A stretch of 64,000 bases of DNA from Amphiura filiformis (GCF_039555335.1 NC_092628.1:38462965-38526964); one strand, 5' to 3'. Shown: positions 10,439-22,148, numbered from the stretch's first letter. The notes: generated by a model from the letters alone, not told the origin. Program-made: numbers and translations.

Positions 10439-11852
10439 AGGATGGTGCGGGATTGGCTCTTAGCAGAATTAGCGCTATTTTGCTAAAACTGCTATTAGCA
10501 CGAAATTAGTGTATAGAGTCTATGAAAAATAGCGCTATTAGCACTATCCAAAAAAGCGTTAATTCTGCTAAGAGCCACTCAAGAATTAGCATTAATTAGC
10601 GTATTATTAGCGTCATATGCAATTGTGCTAAATTTGAAAATAATCTAACTATAGGGAAAGTGCGCTATTAGCGCTAATAGCAATTAATAGCATGTCATAT
10701 GCAATTGTGCTAAATTTAAAAAGATTCTAAGTCTAGGAAAGTGCGCTATTAGCACTAATAGCGCTATTAGCGCTAATAGCGATTAATAGCACGACATATG
10801 CAATTGTGCTAAATGTGAAAAGATTCTAGCTCTAGGGAAAGCGCGCTAATAGCGAGTAATAGCTAATAGCGCTAATAACGAGTAATAGCACGTCATATAC
10901 AATTGTGCTAAATTTAAAAAGATTCTAAGTCTAGGGAAACGTACTATTAGCGCTAATAGCGAGTAATAGCACGTCATATGCAATTGTGCTCAATTTGAAA
11001 AGATTCTAACTCTAAGGAAAGCGTGTTATTAGCGAGTAATAGCACGTCATATGCAATTGTGCTAAATTTAAAAGATTTTAAGTCTAGGAAAAGCGGGCTA
11101 TTAGCGCTAATAGCGATTAATAGCACGTCATATGCAATTGTGCTAAATTTGAAAATATTCTAACTCTAGGGAAAACGTGCTATTAGCGCTATTAGCGCTA
11201 ATAGCGAGTAATAGCACGTCATATGCAATTGTGCTCAATTTAAACAGATTCTAAGTCTAGGGAAAGCGCGCTAATAGAGATTAATAGCACGTCATATGCA
11301 ACTGTGCTCAATTTGAAAAGATTCTAACTCTAAGGAAAGCGTGCTATTAGCGCTAATAGCGAGTAATAGCACGTCATATGCACTTGTGCTAAATTTAAAA
11401 ATATTCTAACTCTAGGGAAAACGTGCTATTATCGCTAATAGCGAGTAATAGCACGTCATATGCAATTGTGCTAAATTTAAACAGATTCTAAGTCTAGGGA
11501 AAGCGCGCTATTAGCGCTAATAGCGATTAATAGCACGTCATATGCAATTGTGCTCAATTTGAAAAGATTTTAACTCTAAGGAAAGCGTGTTATTAGCGAG
11601 TAATAGCACGTCATATGCAATTGTGCTAAATTTAAAAGATTTTAAGTCTAGGGAAAGCGCGCTAATAGCGATTAATAGCACGTCATATGCAATTATGATA
11701 AATTTGAAAATATTCTAACTCTAGGGAAAGCGTGCTATTAGCGCTAATGGCACTATTAGCGCTAATAGCGAGTAATAGCACGTCATATGCAATTGTGCTA
11801 AATTTAAAAAGATTCTAAGTCTAGGGAAAGCGCGCTATTAGCGCTAATAGCG
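10439..11852 (+). repeat. Satellite A, copy 3
   Basis: Follows copies 1 and 2, with a deletion of one to two units near 10,855. It does not return to array spacer: it passes into satellite B near 11,852 at GCTAATAGCGACATGTATGC. Confidence 0.92.
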
Positions 11853-12837
11853 ACATGTATGCTAATAACGATATTATATTTTCTACGGATGGTAGGTGCT
11901 ATTAGCGCTATTAGCGCTAATAGCACTAATAGCACTCATTAGCGCGAGGTGCGCTATTAGCGCTAATAACGTAAGGTGTGCTACTAGCGCTATTAGTGCT
12001 AATAGCGTAGTGTGTGCTAATAACGATATTAGCGCTCATTAGTGTATCGTTTGCAAATTTTAAAATTGACCATTTTCTACGGATGGTAGGTGCTATTAGC
12101 GCTATTAGCGCTAATAGCGCTAATAGCACTCATTAGCGTGAGATATGCTATTAGCGCTAATAGCCTAAGGCGTGCTATTAGCGCTATTAGCGCTAATACC
12201 GACAGGTATGCTAATAACGATATTATATTTTCTACGGATGGTAGGTGCTATTAGCGCTATTAGCGCTAATAGCACTCATTAGCATGAGATGCGCCATTAG
12301 CGCTAATAGCGTAAGGCATGCTATTAGCGCTATTAGCGCTAATACCGACAGATATGCTTATAACGATATTATGACTCATTGTATTATGTGCCAAATTGTT
12401 CATTTTCTGCGAATGGTAGACGCTATTAGCGCTAATAGCACTCATTAGCGCGAGGCGCGCTATTACCGCTAATAGCGTAAGGTGTGCTACTAGCGCTATT
12501 AGCGCTAATAGCGTAGTGTGCGCTAATAGCGATATTAGCGCTCATTAGTGTATCGTTTGCAAATTTTAAAATTGACCATTTTCTACAGATGGTAGGTGCT
12601 AGCGCTAATAGCACTCATTAGTGTGAGATGTGCTATTAGCGCTAATAGCGTAAGGCATGCTATTAGCGCTATTAGAGCTAATAGAGACAGGTATGCTAAT
12701 AACCATTTTACAACTCATTGTATTATGTGCCAAATTGTTCACTTTCTGCAAATGGTAGACGCTATTATCTCTATTAGCGCTAATAGCGTAGTGTGTGCTA
12801 ATAGCGATATTTGCGCTCATTAGTGTATCGTTTGCAA
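11853..12837 (+). repeat. Satellite B, copy 1
   Basis: Five to six units of about 175-190 bp. Each contains TTCTACGGATGGTAGG (or CTGCGAATGGTAGA), clusters of GCTATTAGCGCTAATAGC, AGCACTCATTAGCG, GCGTAAGGTGTGCTA and, in many units, GTGTATCGTTTGCAAATTTT. Shares the palindromic 9-bp words with satellite A but has different linkers. Frames translating as strings of A, L, I, S and N come from the 9-bp words keeping phase. Confidence 0.9.
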
Positions 12838-15800
12838 GGCCGCAGGGCCGGCAGGCCAGAGGCCGGAGACTCCCATACGACAACTAAACACTCTAAGTGA
12901 GTTCCAATATAAAAGGGCCCCGCAGGGCAACAAAGCTAGTGTGACCACTGTCCCCACCATCAACAAAAAACATCAAGGCCGCAGGGCCAGCAGGCCCGAG
13001 GCCGCAGACTCCCATACGACAACTCCAACACTCCAAGTGAGTTCCAATATAAATAGGCCCCACAGGGCAAGAAACTTAGTGTGACTGCTGTCCCCAACAT
13101 CAACCAAAAACATCAAGGCCGCAGGGCCGACAGGCCCGAGGCCGGTGACTCCCATACGACAACTAAACACTCCAAGTGAGTTCCAATATAAAAGGGCCCG
13201 CAGGGTAAGAAAGCTTGTGTCACCGCTGTCCCTACCATCAACAAAAACATCAAGGCCGCAGGACCGGCAGGCCCGAGGCCGGTGACTCCCATACGACAAC
13301 TAAACACTCCAAGTAAGTTCCAATATAAAAGGGCCCCGCAGGGCAAGAAATTTAGTGTGACCGCTGTCCCCACCATCAGCAAAAACATCAAGGCCGCAGG
13401 GCCGGCAGGCCCGAGGCCGGAGACTCCCATACGACAACTAAGCACTCCAAGTGAGTTCTAATATAAAAAGGGCCCCGCAGGGCAACAAAGCTAGTGTGAC
13501 CGCTGTCCCCACCATCAACAAGAAACATCAAGGCCGCAGGGCCAGGAGGCCCGAGGCCGCAGACTCCCATACGACAACTTCACATTCCAAGTGAGTTCCA
13601 ATATAACTAGGCCCCACAGGGCAAGAAACTTAGTGTGACTGCTGTCCCCAACATCAACAAATAACATCAAGGCCGCAGGGCCGACAGGCTCGAGGCCGGT
13701 GACTCCCATACGACAACTAAACACTCCAAGTGAGTTCCAATATCAAAGGGCCCCGCAGGGCAAGAAATTTAGTGTGACAGCTGTCCCCAACATCAACAAA
13801 AAACATCAAGGCCGCAGGGCCGGCAGGTCCGAGGCCGGTGACTCCATACGACAACTAAACACTCCAAGTGAGTTCCAATATAAAAGGGCCCCGCAAATCA
13901 ACAAAGCTAGTGTGACCCCTGTCCCCACCATCAACAAAAAACATCAAGGCCGCAGGGCCGACAGGCTCGAGGCCGGTGACTCCCATACGACAACTAAATA
14001 CTCCAAGTGACTTCAAATATAAAAATGCTCCGCAGGGCAGGAAACTTAGTATGACCGCTGTCCCCGCCATGAGCAACAAACATCAAGGCCGCAGGGCCGG
14101 CAGGCCTGAGGCCGGTGACTCCATACGACAACTAAACACTCCAAGTGAGTTCCAATATAAAAGGGCCCCTGCAAATCAACAAAGCTAGTGTGACCGCTGT
14201 CCCCACCATCAACAACAAACATCAAGGCCGCAGAGCCGGCAGGCCCGAGGCCGGTGACTCCCATACGACAACTAAACACTCCAAATGAGTTCCAATATAA
14301 AAGGGCCCCGCAGGGCAACAAAGCTAGTGTGACCGCTGTCCCCACCATCAACAACAAACATCAAGGCCGCATGGCCGGCAGGCCTGAGTCCGGTGACTCC
14401 CCATACGACAACTAAACACTCCAAGTGAGTTCCAATATAAAAGGGCCCCTGCAGGGCAAGAAAGCTAGTGTGACCGCAGTCCCCACCATCAACAATAATA
14501 TTAGAGCCACAGGGCCGGTAGGCCTGAGGCCGGAGACTCCATACGACAACTAAACACTCCAAGTGAGTTCCAATATAAAAAGGGCCCCGCAGGTCAAGAA
14601 ATTTAGTGTTACCGCTGTCCCCACCATCAGCAACAAACATCAAGGCCGCATGGCCGGCAGGCCCGATTCCGGTGACTCCCATACGACAACTAAACACTCC
14701 AAGTGAGTTCCAATATAAAAGGGCCCCGCAGGGCAAGAAAGCTAGTGTGACCGCAGTCCCCACCATCAACAATAATATTAGAGCCACAGGGCCGGTAGGC
14801 CCAAGGCCGGAGACTCCCATACGACAACTAAACACTCCAAGTGAGTTCCAATATAAAAAGGGCCCCGCAAATCAAGAAATTTAGTGTTACCGCTGTCCCC
14901 AACATCAACAAAAACATCAAGGCCGCAGGGCCGGCAGGCCTGAGGCCGGTGACTCCCATACGACAACTAAACACTCCAAGTGAGTTCCAATATAAAAAGT
15001 GCCCCGCAAATCAAGAAAGCTAGTGTGACCGCTGTCCCCACCATAAACAAAAATATTAAGGCCGCAGGTCCGGCAGGGCCGAGGCCGGAGACTCCCTTAC
15101 GACAACTAAACACTCCAAGTGAGTTCAAATATAATAAGGCCCCGCAGGGCAAGAAACTTAGTATGACCACTGTCCCCACCATCAGCAACAAACATCAAGG
15201 CCGCAGGGCCGGCGACTCCCATACGACAACTAAACACTCCAATTGAGTTCCAATATCAAAGGGCCCCGCAGGGCAAGAAATTTAGTGTGACAGCTGTCCC
15301 CAACATCAACAAAAAACATCAAGGCCGCAGGGCCGGCAGGTCCGAGGCCGGTGACTCCCATACGACAACTAAACACTCCAAGTGAGTTCCAATATAAAAG
15401 GGCCCCGCAGGGCAACAAAGCTAGTGTGACCGCTGTCCCCACCATCAACAAAAAACATCAAGGCCGCAGGGCCGACAGGCTCGAGGCCGGTGACTCCCAT
15501 ACGACAACTAAATACTCCAAGTGACTTCAAATATAAAAGGGCCCCGCAGGGCAGGAAACTTAGTATGACCGCTGTCCCCGCCATGAGCAACAAACATCAA
15601 GGCCGCAGGGCCGGCAGGCCTGAGGCCGGTGACTCCATACGACAACTAAACACTCCAAGTGAGTTCCAATATAAAAGGGCCCCGCAGGTCAACAAAGCTA
15701 GTGTGACCGCTGTCCCCACCATCAACAACAAACATCAAGGCCGCAGAGCCGGCAGGCCCGAGGCCGGTGACTCCCATACGACAACTAAACACTCCAAATG

Positions 15801-17283
15801 AGTTCCAATATAAAAGGGCCCCGCAGGGCAACAAAGCTAGTGTGACCGCTGTCCCCACCATCAACAACAAACATCAAGGCCGCATGGCCGGCAGGCCCGA
15901 GTCCGGTGACTCCCATACGACAACTAAACACTCCAAGTGAGTTCCAATATAAAAGGGCCCCGCAGGGCAAGAAAGCTAGTGTGACCGCAGTCCCCACCAT
16001 CAACAATAATATTAGAGCCACAGGGCCGGTAGGCCTGAGGCCAGAGACTCCCATACGACAACTAAACACTCCAAGTGAGTTCCAATATAAAAGGGCCCCG
16101 CAAATCAAGAAATTTAGTGTTACCGCTGTCCCCACCATCAGCAACAAACATCAAGGCCGCATGGCCGGCAGGCCCGAGTCCGGTGACTCCCATACGACAA
16201 CTAAACACTCCAAGTGAGTTCCAATATAAAAGGGCCCCGCAGGGCAAGAAAGCTAGTGTGACCGCAGTCCCCACCATCAACAATAATATTAGAGCCACAG
16301 GGCCGGTAGGCCCAAGGCCGGAGACTCCCATACGACAACTAAACACTCCAAGTGAGTTCCAATATAAAAGGGCCCCGCAGGGCAAGAAATTTAGTGTTAC
16401 CGCTGTCCCCAACATCAACAAAAAACATCAAGGCCGCACGCCGGAGACGCCCATACGACAACTAAACACGCCAGGTGAGTTCCAAAAAAAAAAGTGCCCC
16501 GCAGGGCAAGAAAGCTAGTGTGACCGCTGTCCCCACCATAAACAAAAATATTAAGGCCGCAGGTCCGGCAGGGCCGAGGCCGGAGACTCCCATACGACAA
16601 CTAAACACTCCAAGTGAGTTCAAATATAATAAGGCCCCGCAGGGCAACAAACCTAGTATGACCACTGTCCCCACCATCAGCAACAAACATCAAGGCCGCA
16701 GGGCCGGCGACTCCCATACGACAACTAAACACTCCAATTGAGTTCCAATATAAAAGGGCCCCGCAGGGCAACAAAGCTAGTGTGACCCCTGTCCCCACCA
16801 TCAACAAAAAACATCAAGGCCGCAGGACCGGCAGGCCCGAGGCCGGAGACTCCCATACGACAACTAAATACTCCAAGTGACTTCAAATATAAAAGGGCCC
16901 CGCAGGGCAGGAAACTTAGTATGACCGCTGTCCCCGCCATCAGCAACAAACATCAAGGCCGCAGGCCGGCAGGCCCGAGGCCGGTGACTCCCATACGACA
17001 ACTAAACACTCCAAGTGAGTTCCAATATAAAAAGGGCCCCGCAGGGCAAGAAAGCTAGTGTGACCGCTGACCCCACCATCAACAAAAATATTAAGGCCGC
17101 AGGTCCGGCAGGGCCGAGGCTGGAGACTCCCATACGACAACTAAACACTCCAAGTGATTTCAAATATAAAAGGGCCCCGCAGGGCAAGAAACTTAGTATG
17201 ACCGCTGTCCCCGCCATCAGCAACAAACATCAAGGCCGCAGGGCCGGTAGGCCCGAGGCCGGTGACTCCCATACGACAACTAA
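12838..17283 (+). repeat. Satellite C, copy 1
   Basis: About 32 tandem units of 139 bp, distinctly GC-richer than the rest of the window. Unit landmarks in order: GGCCGCAGGGCCGGCAGG, CCGAGGCCGGTGACTCCC, ATACGACAACTAAACACTCC, AAGTGAGTTCCAATATAAAA, GGGCCCCGCAGGGCAAGAAA, GCTAGTGTGACCGCTGTCCC, CACCATCAACAAAAAACATC. A higher-order period of about 1,515 bp (11 units) is visible: 13,724-14,830 resembles 15,240-16,345. 139 is not a multiple of three and frames run on both strands, so frames up to 187 codons are not genes. Confidence 0.93.
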
Positions 17284-17434
17284 TTACAAAACGACAAAAC
17301 TAGTGATATAACGAGTATTGTAATAGACAAGTTAATTTTTTTAGCTCCTTTGATTTTTGTTGTATTTTCTCTTTTGCTGACAAAAGACAAAATGCTGACT
17401 TTCAGTTTAAATTGTGACCCTTCATGTACATTTT

Positions 17435-17450
17435 GTTAACAGGTTAACCT
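17435..17450. promoter_or_regulatory. Conserved GTTAAC-AGGTTAACCT dyad upstream of tRNA-Ile
   Basis: GTTAACAGGTTAACCT holds two GTTAAC palindromes side by side. It lies about 140 bp upstream of this tRNA-Ile and recurs unchanged in virtually every divergent Asp-Ile interval and stump block. It may be a protein-binding site or simply part of a young repeat. Confidence 0.25.
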
Positions 17451-17579
17451 TTTTAAGTGCAGTTTTAAAATATGATTACATCCTTTCATCATTTTTCTTG
17501 GGAAAAGGGGGAGTTTTGATCTAACGAAGGTTGTTTTATAGGGCATGGTACACTAATTGCATAAATTAAGCTATCACAT

Positions 17580-17653
17580 GGCCGGTTAGCTCAGTTGGTT
17601 AGAGCGTCGTGCTAATAACGCGAATGTCGTGGGTTCGAGCCCCATACTGGCCA
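17580..17653 (+). tRNA. tRNA-Ile-AAT: tRNA-Ile (AAT)
   Basis: Consensus copy; class 1 spacer (302 bp) to the Asp at 17956. First gene of the 2,438-bp higher-order repeat. Confidence 0.95.
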
Positions 17654-17955
17654 GATGGTAAATTAAGATTTTGTGTTTTTTATTTTTCATTTCTTCTTGT
17701 CTTTTTCTGTTTGTTTATGTCAATGAATTCCAAGCGTTATTAACGCTTTAAATATTACCACATCATTTCCATATAACACCCATTAGCGTGAAATGTATCA
17801 ATAAGGTCTTTAGCACGTCATTTAAAAATTTGTTAAAACTGAAAATGCACAAATGTTTGAAGAAAAAAGACAGTGTGTGTTTAATATTATGCACGAAGGG
17901 GTTATTATTATGCAATTGTTCTTACGTGACAAATAGGATAAAAATAAGTAATAAC

Positions 17956-18027
17956 CTCCCCGACGGGGAATTGAACCCCGGTCTCCCGCGTGACAGGCGG
18001 GGATACTCACCACTATACTATCGAGGA
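17956..18027 (-). tRNA. tRNA-Asp-GTC: tRNA-Asp (GTC)
   Basis: Consensus copy; partner of the Ile at 17580. Divergent from the next Ile (18334) across 306 bp. Confidence 0.95.
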
Positions 18028-18333
18028 TTGACGTGATTAACCTTTTCTACAAAACTAGTGATATAACTAGTATTGTAATAGACAAGTTAATCTTTTTAGC
18101 TCCTTTGATTTTTGTTATATTTTCTCTTTTGCTGACAAAAGACAAAATGCTGACTTTCTGTTTAAATTGTGACCCTTCATGTACATTTTGTTAACAGGTT
18201 AACCTTTTTAAGTGCAGTTTTAAAATCTGATTACATCCTTTCATCATTTTTCTTGGGAAAAGGGGGGGGGTGATCTAACGAAGGTTCTTTTATAGGGCAT
18301 GGTACACTAATTGAATAAATTAAGCTATCACAT

Positions 18334-18407
18334 GGCCGGTTAGCTCAGTTGGTTAGAGCGTCGTGCTAATAACGCGAATGTCGTGGGTTCGAGCCCCATA
18401 CTGGCCA
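18334..18407 (+). tRNA. tRNA-Ile-AAT: tRNA-Ile (AAT)
   Basis: Consensus copy; class 2 spacer (342 bp) to 18750. Confidence 0.95.
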
Positions 18408-18749
18408 GATGGTAAATTAAGATTTTTGTATTTTTATTTTTCATTTCTTCTTGTCTTCTTCTGTTTGTTTATGTCAATGAATTCCAAGCGTTATTAACGC
18501 TTTAAATATTACCACATCATTTCCATATAACACCCATTAGCGTGAAATGTATCAATAAGGTCTTTAGCACGTCATTTAAAAAATTTTAAAACTGAAAATG
18601 TTCTTGGTTTGAAGCTATTTTAAAACATAAAAATATAAATGCACAAATGTTTGAAGAAAAAAGACACTGTGTGTTTAATATTATGCACAAAGGGGTTATT
18701 ATTATGTAATTGTTCTTACGTGACAAATAGGATAAAAATAAGTAATAAC

Positions 18750-18821
18750 CTCCCCGACGGGGAATTGAACCCCGGTCTCCCGCGTGACAGGCGGGGATAC
18801 TCACCACTATACTATCGAGGA
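18750..18821 (-). tRNA. tRNA-Asp-GTC: tRNA-Asp (GTC)
   Basis: Consensus copy; partner of 18334. Confidence 0.95.
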
Positions 18822-19130
18822 TTGACGTGATGAAACTTTCCTACAAAACTAGTGATATAACAAGTATTGTAATAGACAAGTTAATCTTTTTTAGCTCCTT
18901 TGATTTTTGTTATATTTTCTCTTTTGCTGACAAAAGACAAAATGCTGACATTCTGTTTAAATTGTGACCCTTCATGTACATTTTGTTAACAGGTTAACCT
19001 TTTTAAGTGCAGTTTTAAATAAAATCTGATTACATCCTTTCATCATTTTTCTTGGGAAAAGGTGGGGTGATCTAACGAAGGTTCTTTTATAGGGCATGGT
19101 ACACTAATTGAATAAAGTAAGCTATCACAT

Positions 19131-19204
19131 GGCCGGTTAGCTCAGTTGGTTAGAGCGTCGTGCTAATAACGCGAATGTCGTGGGTTCGAGCCCCATACTG
19201 GCCA
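19131..19204 (+). tRNA. tRNA-Ile-AAT: tRNA-Ile (AAT)
   Basis: Consensus copy; class 3 spacer (435 bp) to 19640. Confidence 0.95.
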
Positions 19205-19415
19205 GATGGTAAATTAAGATTTTGTGTATTTTAATTTTTCATTTCTTCTTGTCTTTTTCTGTTTGTTTATATGTGTCAATGAATTCCAAGCGTTATTAAC
19301 GCTTTAAATATTACAATATCATTTCCATATAAGCGTGAAATGTATCAATAAGGTCTTTAGCACGTTATTTAAAAATTTGTTAAAACTGAAAATGTTCTTG
19401 GTTTGAAGCTATTTT

Positions 19416-19606
19416 CTGTATAAATTGTGACCCTTCATGTACATTTTGTTAACAGGTTAACCTTTTTAAGTGCAGTTTTAAAATCAGATTACATCCTTTC
19501 ATCATTTTTCTTGGAAAGAGGGGTGGGGTTTTGATCTAACGAAGGTTCTTTAATAGGGCATGGTACACTAATTGAATAAATTAAGCTATCACATGGCCGG
19601 TTAGCT
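19416..19606 (+). pseudogene. Ile-upstream block ending in a 12-nt tRNA-Ile stump
   Basis: The spacer jumps at GAAGCTATTTT|CTGTATAAATT into the sequence that normally precedes tRNA-Ile. It continues for 191 bp to GGCCGGTTAGCT and then jumps to TACGTGACAAATAGG, just upstream of the tRNA-Asp. The block carries its own markers (GGGGTGGGG, CTTTAATAGGGC, AATTGAATAAATT) that differ from those before full genes. Reference entry for the class 3 stump. Confidence 0.9.
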
Positions 19607-19639
19607 TACGTGACAAATAGGATAAAAATAAGTAATCGC

Positions 19640-19711
19640 CTCCCCGACGGGGAATTGAACCCCGGTCTCCCGCGTGACAGGCGGGGATACTCACCACTAT
19701 ACTATCGAGGA
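19640..19711 (-). tRNA. tRNA-Asp-GTC: tRNA-Asp (GTC)
   Basis: Consensus copy. As in most Asp copies behind a stump, its 3' flank reads AATCGCC on the plus strand rather than AATAACC. Confidence 0.95.
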
Positions 19712-20017
19712 TTGACGTGATGAAACTTTCCTACAAAACTAGTGATATAACGAGTATTGTAATAGACAAGTTAATTTTTTAGCTCCTTTGATTTTTGTTG
19801 TATTTTCTCTTTTGCTGACAAAAGACAAAATGCTGACTTTCAGTTTAAATTGTGACCCTTCATGTACATTTTGTTAACAGGTTAACCTTTTTAAGTGCAG
19901 TTTTAAAATATGATTACATCCTTTCATCATTTTTCTTGGGAAAAGGGGGAGTTTTGATCTAACGAAGGTTGTTTTATAGGGCATGGTACACTAATTGCAT
20001 AAATTAAGCTATCACAT

Positions 20018-20091
20018 GGCCGGTTAGCTCAGTTGGTTAGAGCGTCGTGCTAATAACGCGAATGTCGTGGGTTCGAGCCCCATACTGGCCA
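20018..20091 (+). tRNA. tRNA-Ile-AAT: tRNA-Ile (AAT)
   Basis: Consensus copy; class 1 spacer (300 bp) to 20392. Confidence 0.95.
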
Positions 20092-20391
20092 GATGGTAAA
20101 TTAAGATTTTGTGTTTTTTATTTTTCATTTCTTCTTGTCTTTTTCTGTTTGTTTATGTCAATGAATTCCAAGCGTTATTAACGCTTTAAATATTACCACA
20201 TCATTTCCATATAACACCCATTAGCGTGAAATGTATCAATAAGGTCTTTAGCACGTCATTTAAAAATTTGTTAAAACTGAAAATGCACAAATGTTTGAAG
20301 AAAAAAGACAGTGTGTTTAATATTATGCACGAAGGGGTTATTATTATGCAATTGTTCTTACGTGACAAATAGGATAAAAATAAGTAATAAC

Positions 20392-20463
20392 CTCCCCGAC
20401 GGGGAATTGAACCCCGGTCTCCTGCGTGACAGGCGGGGATACTCACCACTATACTATCGAGGA
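20392..20463 (-). tRNA. tRNA-Asp-GTC: tRNA-Asp (GTC), anticodon-stem variant
   Basis: The 3' strand of the anticodon stem is GCAGG instead of GCGGG, giving one C-A mismatch at 29-41. Its counterpart at 17956 is unchanged. Confidence 0.85.
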
Positions 20464-20769
20464 TTGACGTGATTAACCTTTTCTACAAAACTAGTGATAT
20501 AACTAGTATTGTAATAGACAAGTTAATCTTTTTAGCTCCTTTGATTTTTGTTATATTTTCTCTTTTGCTGACAAAAGACAAAATGCTGACTTTCTGTTTA
20601 AATTGTGACCCTTCATGTACATTTTGTTAACAGGTTAACCTTTTTAAGTGCAGTTTTAAAATCTGATTACATCCTTTCATCATTTTTCTTGGGAAAAGGG
20701 GGGGGGTGATCTAACGAAGGTTCTTTTATAGGGCATGGTACACTAATTGAATAAATTAAGCTATCACAT

Positions 20770-20843
20770 GGCCGGTTAGCTCAGTTGGTTAGAGCGTCGT
20801 GCTAATAACGCGAATGTCGTGGGTTCGAGCCCCATACTGGCCA
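20770..20843 (+). tRNA. tRNA-Ile-AAT: tRNA-Ile (AAT)
   Basis: Consensus copy; class 2 spacer (344 bp) to 21188. Confidence 0.95.
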
Positions 20844-21187
20844 GATGGTAAATTAAGATTTTTTGTATTTTTATTTTTCATTTCTTCTTGTCTTCTTCTG
20901 TTTGTTTATGTCAATGAATTCCAAGCGTTATTAACGCTTTAAATATTACCACATCATTTCCATATAACACCCATTAGCGTGAAATGTATCAATAAGGTCT
21001 TTAGCACGTCATTTAAAAAAATTTTAAAACTGAAAATGTTCTTGGTTTGAAGCTATTTTAAAACATAAAAATATAAATGCACAAATGTTTGAAGAAAAAA
21101 GACAGTGTGTGTTTAATATTATGCACAAAGGGGTTATTATTATGTAATTGTTCTTACGTGACAAATAGGATAAAAATAAGTAATAAC

Positions 21188-21259
21188 CTCCCCGACGGGG
21201 AATTGAACCCCGGTCTCCCGCGTGACAGGCGGGGATACTCACCACTATACTATCGAGGA
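21188..21259 (-). tRNA. tRNA-Asp-GTC: tRNA-Asp (GTC)
   Basis: Consensus copy; partner of 20770. Confidence 0.95.
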
Positions 21260-21567
21260 TTGACGTGATGAAACTTTCCTACAAAACTAGTGATATAACA
21301 AGTATTGTAATAGACAAGTTAATCTTTTTAGCTCCTTTGATTTTTGTTATATTTTCTCTTTTGCTGACAAAAGACAAAATGCTGACATTCTGTTTAAATT
21401 GTGACCCTTCATGTACATTTTGTTAACAGGTTAACCTTTTTAAGTGCAGTTTTAAATAAAATCTGATTACATCCTTTCATCATTTTTCTTGGGAAAAGGT
21501 GGGGTGATCTAACGAAGGTTCTTTTATAGGGCATGGTACACTAATTGAATAAAGTAAGCTATCACAT

Positions 21568-21641
21568 GGCCGGTTAGCTCAGTTGGTTAGAGCGTCGTGC
21601 TAATAACGCGAATGTCGTGGGTTCGAGCCCCATACTGGCCA
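21568..21641 (+). tRNA. tRNA-Ile-AAT: tRNA-Ile (AAT)
   Basis: Consensus copy; class 3 spacer (435 bp) to 22077. Confidence 0.95.
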
Positions 21642-21852
21642 GATGGTAAATTAAGATTTTGTGTATTTTAATTTTTCATTTCTTCTTGTCTTTTTCTGTT
21701 TGTTTATATGTGTCAATGAATTCCAAGCGTTATTAACGCTTTAAATATTACAATATCATTTCCATATAAGCGTGAAATGTATCAATAAGGTCTTTAGCAC
21801 GTTATTTAAAAATTTGTTAAAACTGAAAATGTTCTTGGTTTGAAGCTATTTT

Positions 21853-22043
21853 CTGTATAAATTGTGACCCTTCATGTACATTTTGTTAACAGGTTAACCT
21901 TTTTAAGTGCAGTTTTAAAATCAGATTACATCCTTTCATCATTTTTCTTGGAAAGAGGGGTGGGGTTTTGATCTAACGAAGGTTCTTTAATAGGGCATGG
22001 TACACTAATTGAATAAATTAAGCTATCACATGGCCGGTTAGCT
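21853..22043 (+). pseudogene. Ile-upstream block with tRNA-Ile stump
   Basis: 191 bp, same breakpoints as 19416-19606. Confidence 0.9.
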
Positions 22044-22076
22044 TACGTGACAAATAGGATAAAAATAAGTAATCGC

Positions 22077-22148
22077 CTCCCCGACGGGGAATTGAACCCC
22101 GGTCTCCCGCGTGACAGGCGGGGATACTCACCACTATACTATCGAGGA
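22077..22148 (-). tRNA. tRNA-Asp-GTC: tRNA-Asp (GTC)
   Basis: Consensus copy; partner of 21568. Confidence 0.95.

Larger units (their letters stand above)
17580..20017 (+). repeat. 2,438-bp higher-order repeat, copy 1
   Basis: Contains three Ile/Asp pairs in the order class 1, class 2, class 3, plus one tRNA-Ile stump. The next 2,438 bp (20,018-22,455) repeat it with only a handful of differences. The first two pairs recur a third time from 22,456. Confidence 0.93.

Noticed and set aside
14272-14835. 187-codon minus-strand frame and its many relatives in satellite C
   Set aside because: Frames follow the 139-bp unit, shift between frames at each unit, and occur on both strands; no start context, domain or homology is visible.
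17788-18036. Recurrent 60-82 codon frames ending in GDRGSIPRRGG or LNPGLPRDRRGYSPLYYRG
   Set aside because: These are the two strands of tRNA-Asp translated through; they recur wherever the gene does and show no coding signature. The frame with GLEPTTFALLARRSN at 4366-4593 is antisense tRNA-Ile.
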